A DNA stretch of 58,071 nucleotides from Clostridiales bacterium (GCA_017515465.1 JAFWFV010000019.1:1-58071), one strand, 5' to 3'. Shown: positions 7,757 to 17,470, numbered from the stretch's first letter. Notes: generated by a model from the sequence alone, not told the origin. Made by a program: numbers and translations.

Positions 7757-8515
7757 ATGAGTTCGATCTTAACAACGGAAAAGCTTTGCAAGTCTTTCTC
7801 AAACGGCGGCGTGCAGCAGCACGTCATAAAGAATCTGGATCTGGAGATAATCGAGGGTGACTTCACTGTCATAATGGGTGCGTCGGGTTCTGGCAAATCC
7901 ACACTGCTCTATGCGCTGTCCGGAATGGATAAGCCCTCCATGGGCAAGATCAGGTTCGCCGGGACCGAGATCCAGGACTATTCCAACGATCAGCTGGCAG
8001 TGTTCAGGAGAGGCAACTGCGGATTCGTATTCCAGAGTGTCTATCTCCTGGAGAATCAGACGGTCTTGGATAACGTTTTGACAGGTGCGCTCATCGTGCA
8101 GAAGAATTCGCCTGAACTGATCAGTAAGGCTAAGGACCTTTTGAATAAAGTAGGAATAATGGAAGAACTGTGGAACAAGTATCCGAATCAGCTGTCCGGC
8201 GGTGAGGCACAGAGAGTAGGTATCGTCAGGGCCGCCATTAACGACCCGAAGATCCTCTTTGCAGATGAGCCCACCGGACAGCTTAATTCGGCTTCCAGCA
8301 GTGACGTTCTCGATATCTTTACCCAGATTCACAGGAACGGTCAGAGTATCGTCATGGTAACCCATGACCTGAAGACGGCACTGAGGGGCACCAGAGTGCT
8401 CTTCCTGAGGGACGGTTCTATCGCAGGTGAGTACAGGATGCCTCCCTACGGTACGGACGATAACAAGGTCAGAAGGACAGGGCTTCAGAGCTTCCTGGAT
8501 GAGATGGGCTGGTGA
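7757..8515 (+). CDS. ABC transporter ATP-binding protein (MacB/LolD type)
   Basis: A 252-residue ATPase with Walker A GASGSGKST (41-49), Q-loop (VFQSVYLL), signature LSGGEAQR (146-153), Walker B ILFADEPTG (167-175) and H-loop (MVTHD). It powers the FtsX-type permease that follows. The start at 7757 is chosen because AAAAGGAG precedes it at seven-base spacing; an upstream GTG at 7733 is in frame but has no site. Type-VII (MacB-like) systems move peptides or lipids at the envelope or transmit mechanical force rather than act as bulk importers. Position right after a two-component system suggests induction by antimicrobial peptides or envelope stress. That link is inferred. Confidence 0.93.
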   Translation: MSSILTTEKLCKSFSNGGVQQHVIKNLDLEIIEGDFTVIMGASGSGKSTLLYALSGMDKPSMGKIRFAGTEIQDYSNDQLAVFRRGNCGFVFQSVYLLENQTVLDNVLTGALIVQKNSPELISKAKDLLNKVGIMEELWNKYPNQLSGGEAQRVGIVRAAINDPKILFADEPTGQLNSASSSDVLDIFTQIHRNGQSIVMVTHDLKTALRGTRVLFLRDGSIAGEYRMPPYGTDDNKVRRTGLQSFLDEMGW

Positions 8516-8520
8516 TCTGT

Positions 8521-11022
8521 ATGAAGATATTCAGATTGTCATTATTTAATCTCAGGAAGAATAGGAAGGAAGCTCTGGCGATCATATTCCTGACGTTTAT
8601 CACTGTATTTACGCTAGGCATCGTGGCAGCCAATCTGGCGAAGGTCATGAATGTCTTCGATGAGTGCTATGAGGCAACGGGAAGTGTAAGGACCCTCATG
8701 GCGTTCAGAGGGGAAACCTACCGTGAAGAGTATAAGGATATCCTGGAGGATGACTACAATATCAGGGATATGAAGCTGGGAAAGCTGCTGCTTGCGATCA
8801 ATTCGGGACTTAGAGATAATGATGGTAATAAGCTCTCGGAAAACTTTGTTTTGCTCACAGAAGATGAGGACCTGAAGATCGATGACTTCGTCAAGGGTGA
8901 TCATCTGTCTGATGAAGAGATAAAGAATATCAAACACCCTATATGGATCCCGCAGGTATATGAGATCACAAGAGGCTACAGACCTGGTGACACCCTGACT
9001 ATCGTTGCAGGGGGAAGGGATTATCCCTTCACGGTCGCAGGTGTCTATGCGACAGGTGTTTGCAACAATTCCAATGTTATGATCAAGCTCATCGTAACTG
9101 AGAACGACTATACTCTCCTGTCAGGAGTCTTTGAAGTGGCGGATTTCCTTGCTTTTGATAATGACGGTGAATTTCCGGTAATGGAATTCGCCGCCAAAGG
9201 AGAGGAAAAGACATCGGAAAAACTTACACAGTCTCTTTTTGTGCTCGATCATTATACTGAGAAATATGTGGAGACCCAGTTTCCGAACATGTTCATGATC
9301 ATGGCGGCATGCCTTTCCGCTATAACCATGGTCGCTGCTATATTCCTGATCAGACATAAGATCGGCAACGATATAGAGGATCAGATGCAGCAGATCGGCG
9401 TCCTGGAGTCATTGGGATACACATCGAAAGAGATATCACAGTCATATGTATATGAGTACGTGATAACGGTAGGTACAGGTGCAGTTATAGGCGCAATTGC
9501 TGCTGTTGCAGTCACGCCTCTCATGAACAGCACATTAAGATCCATGTTAGGCAGGGATGTCAAAGGTGCGGTCAATGTACTGATGGTTGTGGCGGTTGCA
9601 TTTGTCATTACCGGACTTATCACTGTTTTTGCACTCCTCAAGGCCGGAGCAGTTAAGAAGTATCCTCCTGTGGTGGCATTCCGCAGAGGGATCAGGACAC
9701 ATCATTTCGGCAGGAACGTCCTGCCTCTTACCGGGACGGGAAGAAGCATTAATGTAAGACTTGCAATGAAGAGCCTCGTAAGGGATGCGAGACAGAATAT
9801 CGGAACGGGCTTCTGCATAGTCATAGCATCCCTGGCATTCCTGTTCTGCTCCTATTCGTTTGATATCTTCAAGAACGGCTTTGATGTTCTGATGACGGTA
9901 ATGGGGCTGGAAGTCCCAGACGAGACCCTGACGCTCATGAACGGAGTTGATGCTTATGAATTCAGCGAAGAGATGGCAAAGCTTCCGGAAGTGGAGAAAG
10001 CCATTCCTACATACAATTGGAAGTATGTGCATTGCAAAGGCTATGACGGGCAATCTTATGTGAATATCTTTGATGACTTCAGCCTGACGGAGAATCTGTT
10101 TGCCGTGGAAGGGAGATTCCCGCAGCACGATAATGAGATCGCGATCTCTCTGCGCTCGAGCCGGGATAAAGATCTTTATGTCGGGGACAGTATGATCGTT
10201 GAAGGTGACAGCATAGAGAAGAGCTACATTATAACAGGTGTTGTCGGAGCCATGAGCAACAGCGGCATCAACGTATTCATGACATGTGACGGCTACAGGA
10301 GGATCTGTCCCAATGAGCGTCCCGATGGTATCTGTGTTTACCTTAAGGATGGTTATGACAGGGATGAATTCGAACGGAAGATCACCTCGATATACGGTGC
10401 CAGTGCTGCTGACATGGCATCCGGTTCTGTAACAGACGGCAGTCTGGAAGACAGGATCAGGCAGAAGGCGGATGAGAAGATCGCTCTGCTGATAACAAAT
10501 TATGGTGTCACATCAGTTGATTATGCCGTTAAGATCGGCGATCAGATGATAACCGGCAACAGCAGTAAGTTCGTGGTCAAGGACGTTAACTCTCTTTATG
10601 ACCTTGCTGAGAGCCAGATGGGCGCCATTGCTGATGCCACCAGGACATTCACTTTTGCAGGGGCGGTATTCGTTGCAGTTGTTGTAGCGGTAATACTGTG
10701 GATAATCTCCTCGTCCAACGTCAGGAGACAGAGGAAAGACCTGGGCATCATGAAGAGCATGGGCTACTCGTCCAGGGACCTTATGAAGCAGATGGCTATA
10801 AAATCCATGCCGGTAACAATTATCGCGGTGATCATCGCATCGGCTCTGTCTTTCCCGCTTCAGTCACAGTTCTGGTTCAACCTGTTCTCAGCTGATATGG
10901 GAGTCAATATCCCTCTGATGATAGTCCTGGATATCGCGATGATCATCTACTGTTACATCGTTACCTATATCTGTGCCGGCAGGATCAGGAAGATCTCGGT
11001 AACTGAGCTTATGACGGAATAA
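8521..11022 (+). CDS. FtsX/MacB-type ABC transporter permease, double-module
   Basis: The 833-residue membrane protein has an N-terminal TM (about 15-40), a large extracytoplasmic region, a three-TM FtsX domain (about 260-385), a further TM near residue 440 that begins a second half, a second extracytoplasmic domain (about 460-700) and a final three-TM FtsX domain (about 715-830; begins VAVVVAVILWIIS). The two FtsX modules match the duplicated layout of Gram-positive permeases. It follows the ATPase by five bases. ATG 8521 is preferred to a GTG at 8512 that overlaps the ATPase stop. It should form the membrane channel or force transducer of the complex; the cargo is unknown. Confidence 0.92.
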   Translation: MKIFRLSLFNLRKNRKEALAIIFLTFITVFTLGIVAANLAKVMNVFDECYEATGSVRTLMAFRGETYREEYKDILEDDYNIRDMKLGKLLLAINSGLRDNDGNKLSENFVLLTEDEDLKIDDFVKGDHLSDEEIKNIKHPIWIPQVYEITRGYRPGDTLTIVAGGRDYPFTVAGVYATGVCNNSNVMIKLIVTENDYTLLSGVFEVADFLAFDNDGEFPVMEFAAKGEEKTSEKLTQSLFVLDHYTEKYVETQFPNMFMIMAACLSAITMVAAIFLIRHKIGNDIEDQMQQIGVLESLGYTSKEISQSYVYEYVITVGTGAVIGAIAAVAVTPLMNSTLRSMLGRDVKGAVNVLMVVAVAFVITGLITVFALLKAGAVKKYPPVVAFRRGIRTHHFGRNVLPLTGTGRSINVRLAMKSLVRDARQNIGTGFCIVIASLAFLFCSYSFDIFKNGFDVLMTVMGLEVPDETLTLMNGVDAYEFSEEMAKLPEVEKAIPTYNWKYVHCKGYDGQSYVNIFDDFSLTENLFAVEGRFPQHDNEIAISLRSSRDKDLYVGDSMIVEGDSIEKSYIITGVVGAMSNSGINVFMTCDGYRRICPNERPDGICVYLKDGYDRDEFERKITSIYGASAADMASGSVTDGSLEDRIRQKADEKIALLITNYGVTSVDYAVKIGDQMITGNSSKFVVKDVNSLYDLAESQMGAIADATRTFTFAGAVFVAVVVAVILWIISSSNVRRQRKDLGIMKSMGYSSRDLMKQMAIKSMPVTIIAVIIASALSFPLQSQFWFNLFSADMGVNIPLMIVLDIAMIIYCYIVTYICAGRIRKISVTELMTE

Positions 11023-11036
11023 TGGAGGATAAGATG

Positions 11037-12980
11037 ATGAATAAAAGATTGATAGGTTCGGTGCTGGCTGTGATGATGACAGTTACGGCGTTCCTGCCGT
11101 CCGGAAGCGTTGCTGCAGAAGGCGGAGCTGATCAGGCAGAAGGCGGCACCCCGGAAGAGAGATTGTACTGTGTCGGATCAGTAAGTAAAGTGTATGTTAC
11201 TGCTGCTGTCATGCAGCTGGCAGATAAAGGACTCGTGGACATAGATGCCCCTCTTACCACATATATACCTGAGTTCAGGATGGCTGACCCCAGATATGTT
11301 CAGATCTCCGTCAGGATGCTGATGAACCATACATCAGGAATCATGGGTACCCGGTTTACTAATATGGAGCTTTATGGTGACAGCGACATGGGAGGCTATG
11401 ATGATCTGCTGGCAAGTCTGGCAGATCAGAGGCTCAAGGCTGATCCCGGTGAATACGCGGCATACTGTAACGACGGATTCTGTCTCCTGGCCATGGTGGT
11501 GGAAAGAGTATCCGGTATGAGCTATACGGATTATGTAGTCAGGAACATCGCCGGCAGGATTGGATGCGAAGATACGGGAACACCCGTAAACATGTACGGG
11601 TATGAGGATAAGGCGCAGATCTTTTCAGGCCGCCTGCCCCATGATTACGAGTACTGCATGGCACTCGGATCAGGAGGCATCTATGCGGCAGCATCTGATG
11701 TGGCTGAGTTCGGAAGCTCCTTCTGGACAGGTGATAACAGGCTGCTGTCAGAATCCGCAAAGGATGATATGGCAACACGCTGGAATGCCTCTTCAGATAA
11801 CAGTTATCAGGACGGCTCAGGTCTCGGCTGGGACTATGTGGAACAGATCGCTTATGAGCGTGAGGGCGTCAGGGTGCAGGGCAAAGGCGGTGACATAACG
11901 AATATGCATGCACATCTCCTGGTGGCACCTGATAATGATATCAGTGTCAGCGTCCTGTCAAGCGGCGGATCATCGACGCTGAACCGGCTCGTTGCCGAGG
12001 CGCTTCTGGACGTTGCACTGGAGGAACAGGGGATAACGGTAGATCATTCTGCGGATGACATAGAACTTGCCGGAGATATCCCTGAAGAGTTTAACCGGTA
12101 TGCAGGGTCCTACGCTCTCTATTCATTGTACGGAACCAGCATTGCGGAGATATCTTTCCCTGACAGTTCATACATGCAGGTGGATATCGAAGGCCTGACT
12201 AGAACGGAAACCCATAAGTACATGTACACGGCAACAGGCGGATTTGCAGAGGTCAACGATTACGGCATGGTAAAGAATAATGCCATGGTCGTATATTTCG
12301 AGGACGGTGAGGACGGCAGGACGTATATAAAGGGTTCGATGGATATGGAATATCCTGAACTCGGAACAACTACGATGAGGATGTATGTGGGTGAGAACAT
12401 GGAAGATAATCCTGTCAGTGATGACGTGATGGCTGCATTTGAGAATTACAGTTCCTGTCCATGGGTGCTTACAGGCGACACCTATTCTTCTGCAAGCTAT
12501 GATTCACCGTTTATGTTCTTTAAGACGGTTGACGATCACCCGGGCTACGTTATCGTGTACGTGATGGGACAATCCAGGGTGCTTAAGATCGATGATGCTT
12601 TTAATGTATCCTCATTTACCACATTGCCGTCCTCCTCCAACAGGGATCTGGTTGACGGATGTGTAACACCAGGCGGAGCTTTCCTCTGTTCCAACGGCAT
12701 GAAGTTTGAGCCTCTGGCTATGATGCCCGAGCTTACTGATGACGTGACAGAGATAGAACTGACAGACGGCTGTGCATCCTGGTACAGGATCGGTGATGAG
12801 ACGGCCGGCACCATGATCAATGTGAACAGGCCCGACAGCAGCATGATATGTGTATATAACAAGTATTATGAACCCGTATACAGTACTCATGTGACCGACG
12901 CTTCGGATCAGATCGATCTTCCTGAGGACGGGTATATCGTGTTCGCGGGACAGACAGGAGGATCTGTCCTGATAGAATGA
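11037..12980 (+). CDS. Secreted serine beta-lactamase-family hydrolase, atypical short N-terminus
   Basis: After a signal peptide (about 1-27) the 647-residue protein enters a class C beta-lactamase/esterase fold: nucleophile Ser48 and Lys51 in GSVSK, Tyr143-x-Asn145 in AAYCND, and a KGGD segment in place of the usual KTG/HTG box. A long C-terminal extension (about 340-647) of beta-rich sequence follows. Unusually, the SxxK serine sits only about 20 residues after the signal cleavage site. Family members normally have 50 or more residues of beta-strands there, so the N-terminal strand pair appears missing. Start is ATG 11037 behind GGAGGA (11034 possible). It is last in the ABC operon and may process a peptide or cell-wall product. 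Confidence 0.85.
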   Translation: MNKRLIGSVLAVMMTVTAFLPSGSVAAEGGADQAEGGTPEERLYCVGSVSKVYVTAAVMQLADKGLVDIDAPLTTYIPEFRMADPRYVQISVRMLMNHTSGIMGTRFTNMELYGDSDMGGYDDLLASLADQRLKADPGEYAAYCNDGFCLLAMVVERVSGMSYTDYVVRNIAGRIGCEDTGTPVNMYGYEDKAQIFSGRLPHDYEYCMALGSGGIYAAASDVAEFGSSFWTGDNRLLSESAKDDMATRWNASSDNSYQDGSGLGWDYVEQIAYEREGVRVQGKGGDITNMHAHLLVAPDNDISVSVLSSGGSSTLNRLVAEALLDVALEEQGITVDHSADDIELAGDIPEEFNRYAGSYALYSLYGTSIAEISFPDSSYMQVDIEGLTRTETHKYMYTATGGFAEVNDYGMVKNNAMVVYFEDGEDGRTYIKGSMDMEYPELGTTTMRMYVGENMEDNPVSDDVMAAFENYSSCPWVLTGDTYSSASYDSPFMFFKTVDDHPGYVIVYVMGQSRVLKIDDAFNVSSFTTLPSSSNRDLVDGCVTPGGAFLCSNGMKFEPLAMMPELTDDVTEIELTDGCASWYRIGDETAGTMINVNRPDSSMICVYNKYYEPVYSTHVTDASDQIDLPEDGYIVFAGQTGGSVLIE

Positions 12981-13076
12981 TATAACGGCAAGGATTGAAT
13001 TATTATCTGACATGGTGCAACATTTCAGTTATTTGGATTGTATTAATGTCAGTATTCAATCGGAGGTATTTGAAGA

Positions 13077-13604
13077 ATGAAAAGAAGTATAAGATCTATA
13101 CTGAGTGTGATCACACTTTCAGCAGTAATGCTGGGAATGGCAGCATGTGCTGACAAGAAGATTAACGAGCCTAATGAAACGAACGTGACTGTCAGCGTTC
13201 CTGCAGGATATGAGTCCGCCAGAGGCGGTGAGCAGGAGATCCCTGATAGGGGAACCGTCGGCGGATATGAATACGGCGTCATGGAGACAGGGACAGACGG
13301 TCAGGGAATAAGGAAGAACAGGGGATTCTACGTGGATACATTAGATGAACCCGACGCTCCTTATTTCATCTTCGTATGTTCAGGCGAGAAGTCGTCGGGC
13401 GGTTATGAGATCAGGATCTCTGATGTCTGGGTAGATTCTCAGGGCGAGATCACCGTCGTTGTGGAGGAGACATCTCCTGCAGGCGATGCGGCAACGGCAG
13501 TGATGACGGCGCCTTACTGCGGTCTCCAGCTGGTACAGTGCCCGGAGAGTGTAAAGGTCATCGACATCTACGGTAATTCTTTCAGCGATATAAGCGGTCT
13601 CTGA
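13077..13604 (+). CDS. Lipoprotein with PrcB C-terminal domain
   Basis: The 175-residue protein begins with a lipoprotein signal (lipobox M-A-A-C, Cys24). After a short linker it shows the PrcB_C pattern: FIFVCSGEKSSGGYEIRI (about 101-118), then a strand, then VEETSPAGDAATAVMTAPY. PrcB domains were named from a Treponema protease complex and occur widely as small envelope proteins of unclear role. No PrtP-type protease is adjacent, so a protease partner is not supported here. A good Shine-Dalgarno (GGAGG) precedes the ATG. It converges with the minus-strand DUF1667 gene, their stops being only one base apart, and no terminator hairpin is obvious between them. Confidence 0.75.
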   Translation: MKRSIRSILSVITLSAVMLGMAACADKKINEPNETNVTVSVPAGYESARGGEQEIPDRGTVGGYEYGVMETGTDGQGIRKNRGFYVDTLDEPDAPYFIFVCSGEKSSGGYEIRISDVWVDSQGEITVVVEETSPAGDAATAVMTAPYCGLQLVQCPESVKVIDIYGNSFSDISGL

Positions 13605-13605
13605 T

Positions 13606-13974
13606 CTAGACTGCATTGGAGGTTGCGATGACGGGGACTCCGGTTCCAGCAGCATCCTCCAGGATAACATCACCAATACATACCGGACAGGACAAGGTCA
13701 TATCTTTCAGAGATGAAATGATGTCGAAGATCTTGTCCTTTGGTATGTCTGAGGCCGTCTTGCAGGATACTGTCCTGACGCCTGAAATGCTTCCCGTTAC
13801 CCTGACTGTGGTGGTCACGACGCGGGTAGGGGAGGTGACTTCCTTCCTGGCATAGACATCTCCTCTGGGACAGGTATTGCCCGTAACGGACGTTACCGTT
13901 CCGGAATCGTCCATCGTTACCGTTATCTGGCAGCCCATGGGGCAGCATATGCAAGTAAGTTCTCTGTTATCCAT
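13606..13974 (-). CDS. DUF1667 cysteine-rich protein
   Basis: This 122-residue protein has a Cys cluster at the N-terminus (Cys8, 10, 11 and 15 in CICCPMGC), another Cys in TCPRGDVYA and a late CPVCIGD pair, matching DUF1667 (COG3862). The family is found almost only beside GlpA-like and pyridine-nucleotide FAD oxidoreductases, as here, and is presumed to bind a metal or Fe-S centre and shuttle electrons. It is last of a three-gene minus-strand operon and overlaps the preceding gene by eight bases. It may fill the role that GlpC plays in the classical anaerobic dehydrogenase. Confidence 0.9.
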   Translation of the reverse strand: MDNRELTCICCPMGCQITVTMDDSGTVTSVTGNTCPRGDVYARKEVTSPTRVVTTTVRVTGSISGVRTVSCKTASDIPKDKIFDIISSLKDMTLSCPVCIGDVILEDAAGTGVPVIATSNAV

Positions 13975-15232
13975 TGTCAGTCACCTTGATGTTTATCTCT
14001 GCGATCCTGCCGGCACTTCGCAGCTTGTCTGCGGGAATGAGGACATCTTCCATCTCGCCGGGGGCCATTATCCGGCGTACCTTTTGTGAAAGCACTTTGC
14101 CGCCTGATGTGACCAGTACCTTTTTGTTCTGGTAGTTATTTCCCACGCGGTATCTGACCTTGATGTCGCCCGTAATGGAATCCATGTTGATAAAGGCAGG
14201 GACCGTATATCTGATCTCCGGAGAGAAAGTGACGGGGATCAGTTCCTTATTGGTTGTTCCCAGGTGCTGAACATATAATGCAGCATTTTTGCCTGCGAGG
14301 GCTGCCTCTTCGGATACGAAATCCACCAGGTCGTGAACGTGGAGGACATTGCCGCATGCAAAGACACCGGGGATGGTAGTCTCCAGGCTGCTGTCAACAA
14401 CAGGTCCGTTCGTTACGCGGCTGAGCTTCGTTCCCAGCTGGGATGAGAGTTCATTTTCGGGTATCAGTCCGCATGACAGCAGGAGGGTATCGCATTCGTA
14501 TCTGACCTCAGTGCCGGCGACAGGCTTTCTGTTCTCATCTACCTCGGCAACGGTTACTGCCGTAACTCTCTTGTTTCCTTCGATGTTTATGACCGTGTGG
14601 GACAGATAAAGAGGTATGCCGTAGTCGTTCAGGCACTGGACTATGTTCCTCTTAAGACCGCCTGAATAGGGCATCAGTTCCACAACAGCCAGGACATTCG
14701 CTCCTTCGAGGGTCATACGTCTGGCCATGATGAGTCCTATGTCGCCGGAACCCAGGATAACGACTCTCCTGCCCGGCATCTGTCCTTCCAGATTGACCAG
14801 TCTCTGAGCCGTTCCAGCGGAAAAGATACCTGCAGGACGTGACCCGGGAATGGAAAGCTGCCCGCGGCTCCTTTCGCGGCATCCCATGGCGAGGATGACG
14901 GCCTTTGCTTTAATATCTATTAATCCATCTGTTGAGTTTACCGCACGGACGGTCTTGTCCGGTGTGATCTCTATGACCATTGTTCCGGTCATGTGATCTA
15001 TGTTCCTGTTATGAAATTCCCTGATGAACCTGTCAGCATATTCGGGGCCTGTCAGTTCCTCCTTAAAGGTATGGAGGCCGAAACCGTTATGGATGCACTG
15101 GTTCAGTATACCGCCGAGCCTGTTATCGCGCTCGATGAGGAGAACGTCCTTGCACCCGTTATCGTAGGCGCTTATCGCAGCTGCCAGTCCCGCGGGACCT
15201 CCGCCTATGACGATGACATCATACTGTTTCAT
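13967..15232 (-). CDS. NAD(P)/FAD-dependent oxidoreductase of the GlpA/DUF1667 module
   Basis: The 421-residue flavoprotein has an N-terminal FAD-binding Rossmann motif GGGPAGLAAA (10-19), a second nucleotide site GSGDIGL (about 176-182, NADH side) and the late FAD motif GVFACGNVLHVHD. No redox CxxC of the thioredoxin-reductase type is present. In Clostridia this family is encoded between a GlpA-like dehydrogenase and DUF1667, as here, and is thought to pass electrons between the substrate flavin and NAD. Start ATG overlaps the stop of the upstream dehydrogenase (ATGA), so translation is coupled. Gene symbols are not settled for this subunit. Confidence 0.9.
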   Translation of the reverse strand: MKQYDVIVIGGGPAGLAAAISAYDNGCKDVLLIERDNRLGGILNQCIHNGFGLHTFKEELTGPEYADRFIREFHNRNIDHMTGTMVIEITPDKTVRAVNSTDGLIDIKAKAVILAMGCRERSRGQLSIPGSRPAGIFSAGTAQRLVNLEGQMPGRRVVILGSGDIGLIMARRMTLEGANVLAVVELMPYSGGLKRNIVQCLNDYGIPLYLSHTVINIEGNKRVTAVTVAEVDENRKPVAGTEVRYECDTLLLSCGLIPENELSSQLGTKLSRVTNGPVVDSSLETTIPGVFACGNVLHVHDLVDFVSEEAALAGKNAALYVQHLGTTNKELIPVTFSPEIRYTVPAFINMDSITGDIKVRYRVGNNYQNKKVLVTSGGKVLSQKVRRIMAPGEMEDVLIPADKLRSAGRIAEINIKVTDNG

Positions 15233-16674
15233 AGTCTCTTGTTCTCTCCGAGTATTATTTCTGATCCGCTGCCCATCTTTGTTACCTCAGATATGCCGAT
15301 CCCCAGTTCATCTGCGATTATCTCCATGACGGTGGGGGAGCAGAAGCCGCCCTGGCATCTGCCCATTCCGGCTCTGACACGTCTCTTGACCCCGTCGATG
15401 CTCCTGGCACCGGGAGTCCTCCTTATGGCATCCCTGATCTGACCTTCTGTTATGTACTCGCATCTGCATACCATCCTGCCGTAGTCGGGACGGGTATTAA
15501 GCAGTTCCTTTAGTTCATCAGCCGGCAGCTGCAGGGGATCGACAGGTTTTTCCCTGCCCGGTACGAATGCGGGATCCTCAGTAAGGCTCAGGTGACTAGC
15601 GATCATGTCCGATACGTCTTTGCCAATTGCAGGTGCGGCAGAAAGCCCCGGTGATTCGATCCCTGCACAGTCGTAGAAGCCGGGTGCATCCTGAGGTTCA
15701 CCTATGATGAACTCATGTCCGTCCTCGTGGGACCTCAGACCTGAAAATGTGGTGATCGACATGTTCATGGGCAGATCCCTGATGCTGAGCGAAGACTGGG
15801 ATCTGATCTTGTCCAGGCCTGCTGATGTGGTGCTGACATCGTCCTTGTCATCTATGTCTTCGGCTGTGGGTCCGACTATCGTGTTGCCGTGAACTGTCGG
15901 GGTTATGAGTACTCCTTTGCCCATCTTGCCCGGGAGCCTGAAGACCGTATGGTTAACATGACCGGATGCAGTCTTATCCAGCAGGAAGTATTCGCCTCTC
16001 CTGGCGGTTATGTTGATCTTATCTTTGCTTACCATGTTGTGGAAGACATCAGAGTAGCAGCCTGCCGCATTGACGATGGTGTCACAGAATAATATGCCTT
16101 TGGTGGTGGTTATCTTCCATCTGCCGTTATCTCTCTCGATGTTCGTAGCTGATGTATCAAAGGAAAACTCTACGCCGTTTCTGGCGGCATTTTCTGCCAG
16201 TGCGAAGGTGGCGTCAAAAGGACAGACGATGGCGCCGGTTGGTGCATAGAGAGCGCATACGGCTTCGTCTGCGACGTTGGGTTCCAGTTCCTTAAGTTCA
16301 TCTCTTTCGACGATCCTGAGACCTGCTACACCATTCTTAATTCCGTTGTTATAGAGATCCTCCAGACGGGGTCTGTCGCTCTCATCCAGGCACAGTACGA
16401 TGCTGCCTATGGTGCGGAACTTAAAGTTCAATTCGGATGCGAGACCGGGATACATGAGGCTGCCCATGACGTTATATTTAGCCATGAGTGTACCGTTTCT
16501 TGCATCGTATCCGGCGTGTACTATTCCGCTGTTGGCTTTGGATGTGGCGCAGCATACGTCTTCGTCTCTGTCTATAACGAGAAACGAACCCTTATACCTG
16601 GAGAGAAACCTGGCTACTGAACAGCCGACGATGCCTGCACCGATGATGACCGTGTTATATACCTTATCTGACAT
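15229..16674 (-). CDS. GlpA-like FAD-dependent glycerol-3-phosphate dehydrogenase with BFD [2Fe-2S] domain
   Basis: The 481-residue protein has the DAO-fold FAD site GAGIVGCSVAR near the N-terminus and the substrate half up to about residue 385. A C-terminal BFD-like [2Fe-2S] domain follows, with Cys pattern CRCEY and GRCQGGFC. This is the arrangement of anaerobic glycerol-3-phosphate dehydrogenase subunit A and of related hydroxyacid oxidases; the three-gene context with DUF1667 favours the former. It would oxidise sn-glycerol 3-phosphate to dihydroxyacetone phosphate. ATG 16674 is chosen since GAGGTG lies six bases upstream on this strand; longer in-frame starts at 16686 and 16731 lack a site. 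No glpK or glpF is adjacent. Confidence 0.85.
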   Translation of the reverse strand: MSDKVYNTVIIGAGIVGCSVARFLSRYKGSFLVIDRDEDVCCATSKANSGIVHAGYDARNGTLMAKYNVMGSLMYPGLASELNFKFRTIGSIVLCLDESDRPRLEDLYNNGIKNGVAGLRIVERDELKELEPNVADEAVCALYAPTGAIVCPFDATFALAENAARNGVEFSFDTSATNIERDNGRWKITTTKGILFCDTIVNAAGCYSDVFHNMVSKDKINITARRGEYFLLDKTASGHVNHTVFRLPGKMGKGVLITPTVHGNTIVGPTAEDIDDKDDVSTTSAGLDKIRSQSSLSIRDLPMNMSITTFSGLRSHEDGHEFIIGEPQDAPGFYDCAGIESPGLSAAPAIGKDVSDMIASHLSLTEDPAFVPGREKPVDPLQLPADELKELLNTRPDYGRMVCRCEYITEGQIRDAIRRTPGARSIDGVKRRVRAGMGRCQGGFCSPTVMEIIADELGIGISEVTKMGSGSEIILGENKRL

Positions 16675-16804
16675 GGAACACCTCATCTTCTCATATATAT
16701 TAATTTTATCCCATTCGCATTTATTAAACATGGCTGCAGGATTAAATTTACAAAAAGTTATATAATTTATTACCGTATGAATAACTATCGGGGAGAGATT
16801 GGAA

Positions 16805-17470
16805 ATGACAGGGTATAGAATCGTTGACAGATCGTCTTATTACCGCAGCGGTGTTTACCGCCACTTTACCGAGGACTGCAAATGTTCAGTGTCCATGACG
16901 GCACGTATCGACGTTACCGATATGGTCAGATCTTGCCGTGAGAGTGGAAGCAAGTTCTACATCGATTTCCTGTATCTCCTCTGCAAGGTCCTCAATTCCA
17001 GAGACGATTACAGGATGCAGTATCTGTGGCAGTCTGACGAGCTGATATGTTTCGATCAGATCAATCCCACACAGTATGTTTTCCATGAGGAAACAGAGAC
17101 ATGTACACCTGTTTATACGACATATTACGAGGATTACAAAAAGTTCTATGAATGTGCTCTCAGGGATCTGGAAGAGGCAAAGAAGGATGCCGCATATAAG
17201 CTTGATCCTGAGGGTCATCCCAACTGGTTTGACGCATCCTATATATCATGGCTCAGTTATGATTCCATGAACATAGAACTGCCTGACGGGTATCTGTATT
17301 ATCTGCCCATCGTAAACTGGGGCAGATACATGGAGGAATCAGGCAGGCTCATGATGCCTGTTACGGTCAGGATGAACCATGCGGTGGCAGACGGTTTCCT
17401 GGTTGCAAATGTATACAGGCTCCTCGAAAGGGAGATGGCAGCATTCTTTAATCAGCAATCTATGAATTAA
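16805..17470 (+). CDS. Type A chloramphenicol acetyltransferase homologue
   Basis: The 221-residue protein has the CAT trimer fold signature: FYIDFLYLLCKVLN near residue 40-54, VNWGRY near 168 and the catalytic HAVADGF motif with His192 and Asp196. Canonical CatA has HHAVCDG; the His before the catalytic one is Asn here, which is tolerated in chromosomal relatives. It would transfer acetyl from acetyl-CoA to a hydroxyl, classically chloramphenicol, but many chromosomal homologues have unknown natural substrates. ATG 16805 follows GGGAGAG at seven bases, and a TATAAT lies at 16761-16766. It diverges from the GlpA-like operon. Resistance should not be assumed without a test. Confidence 0.85.
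   Translation: MTGYRIVDRSSYYRSGVYRHFTEDCKCSVSMTARIDVTDMVRSCRESGSKFYIDFLYLLCKVLNSRDDYRMQYLWQSDELICFDQINPTQYVFHEETETCTPVYTTYYEDYKKFYECALRDLEEAKKDAAYKLDPEGHPNWFDASYISWLSYDSMNIELPDGYLYYLPIVNWGRYMEESGRLMMPVTVRMNHAVADGFLVANVYRLLEREMAAFFNQQSMN

Noticed and set aside
9547..10128. A 193-codon minus-strand open frame inside the ABC permease gene
   Set aside because: Sequence is compositionally abnormal (His/Arg/Cys-rich) and lies wholly within a well-supported gene.
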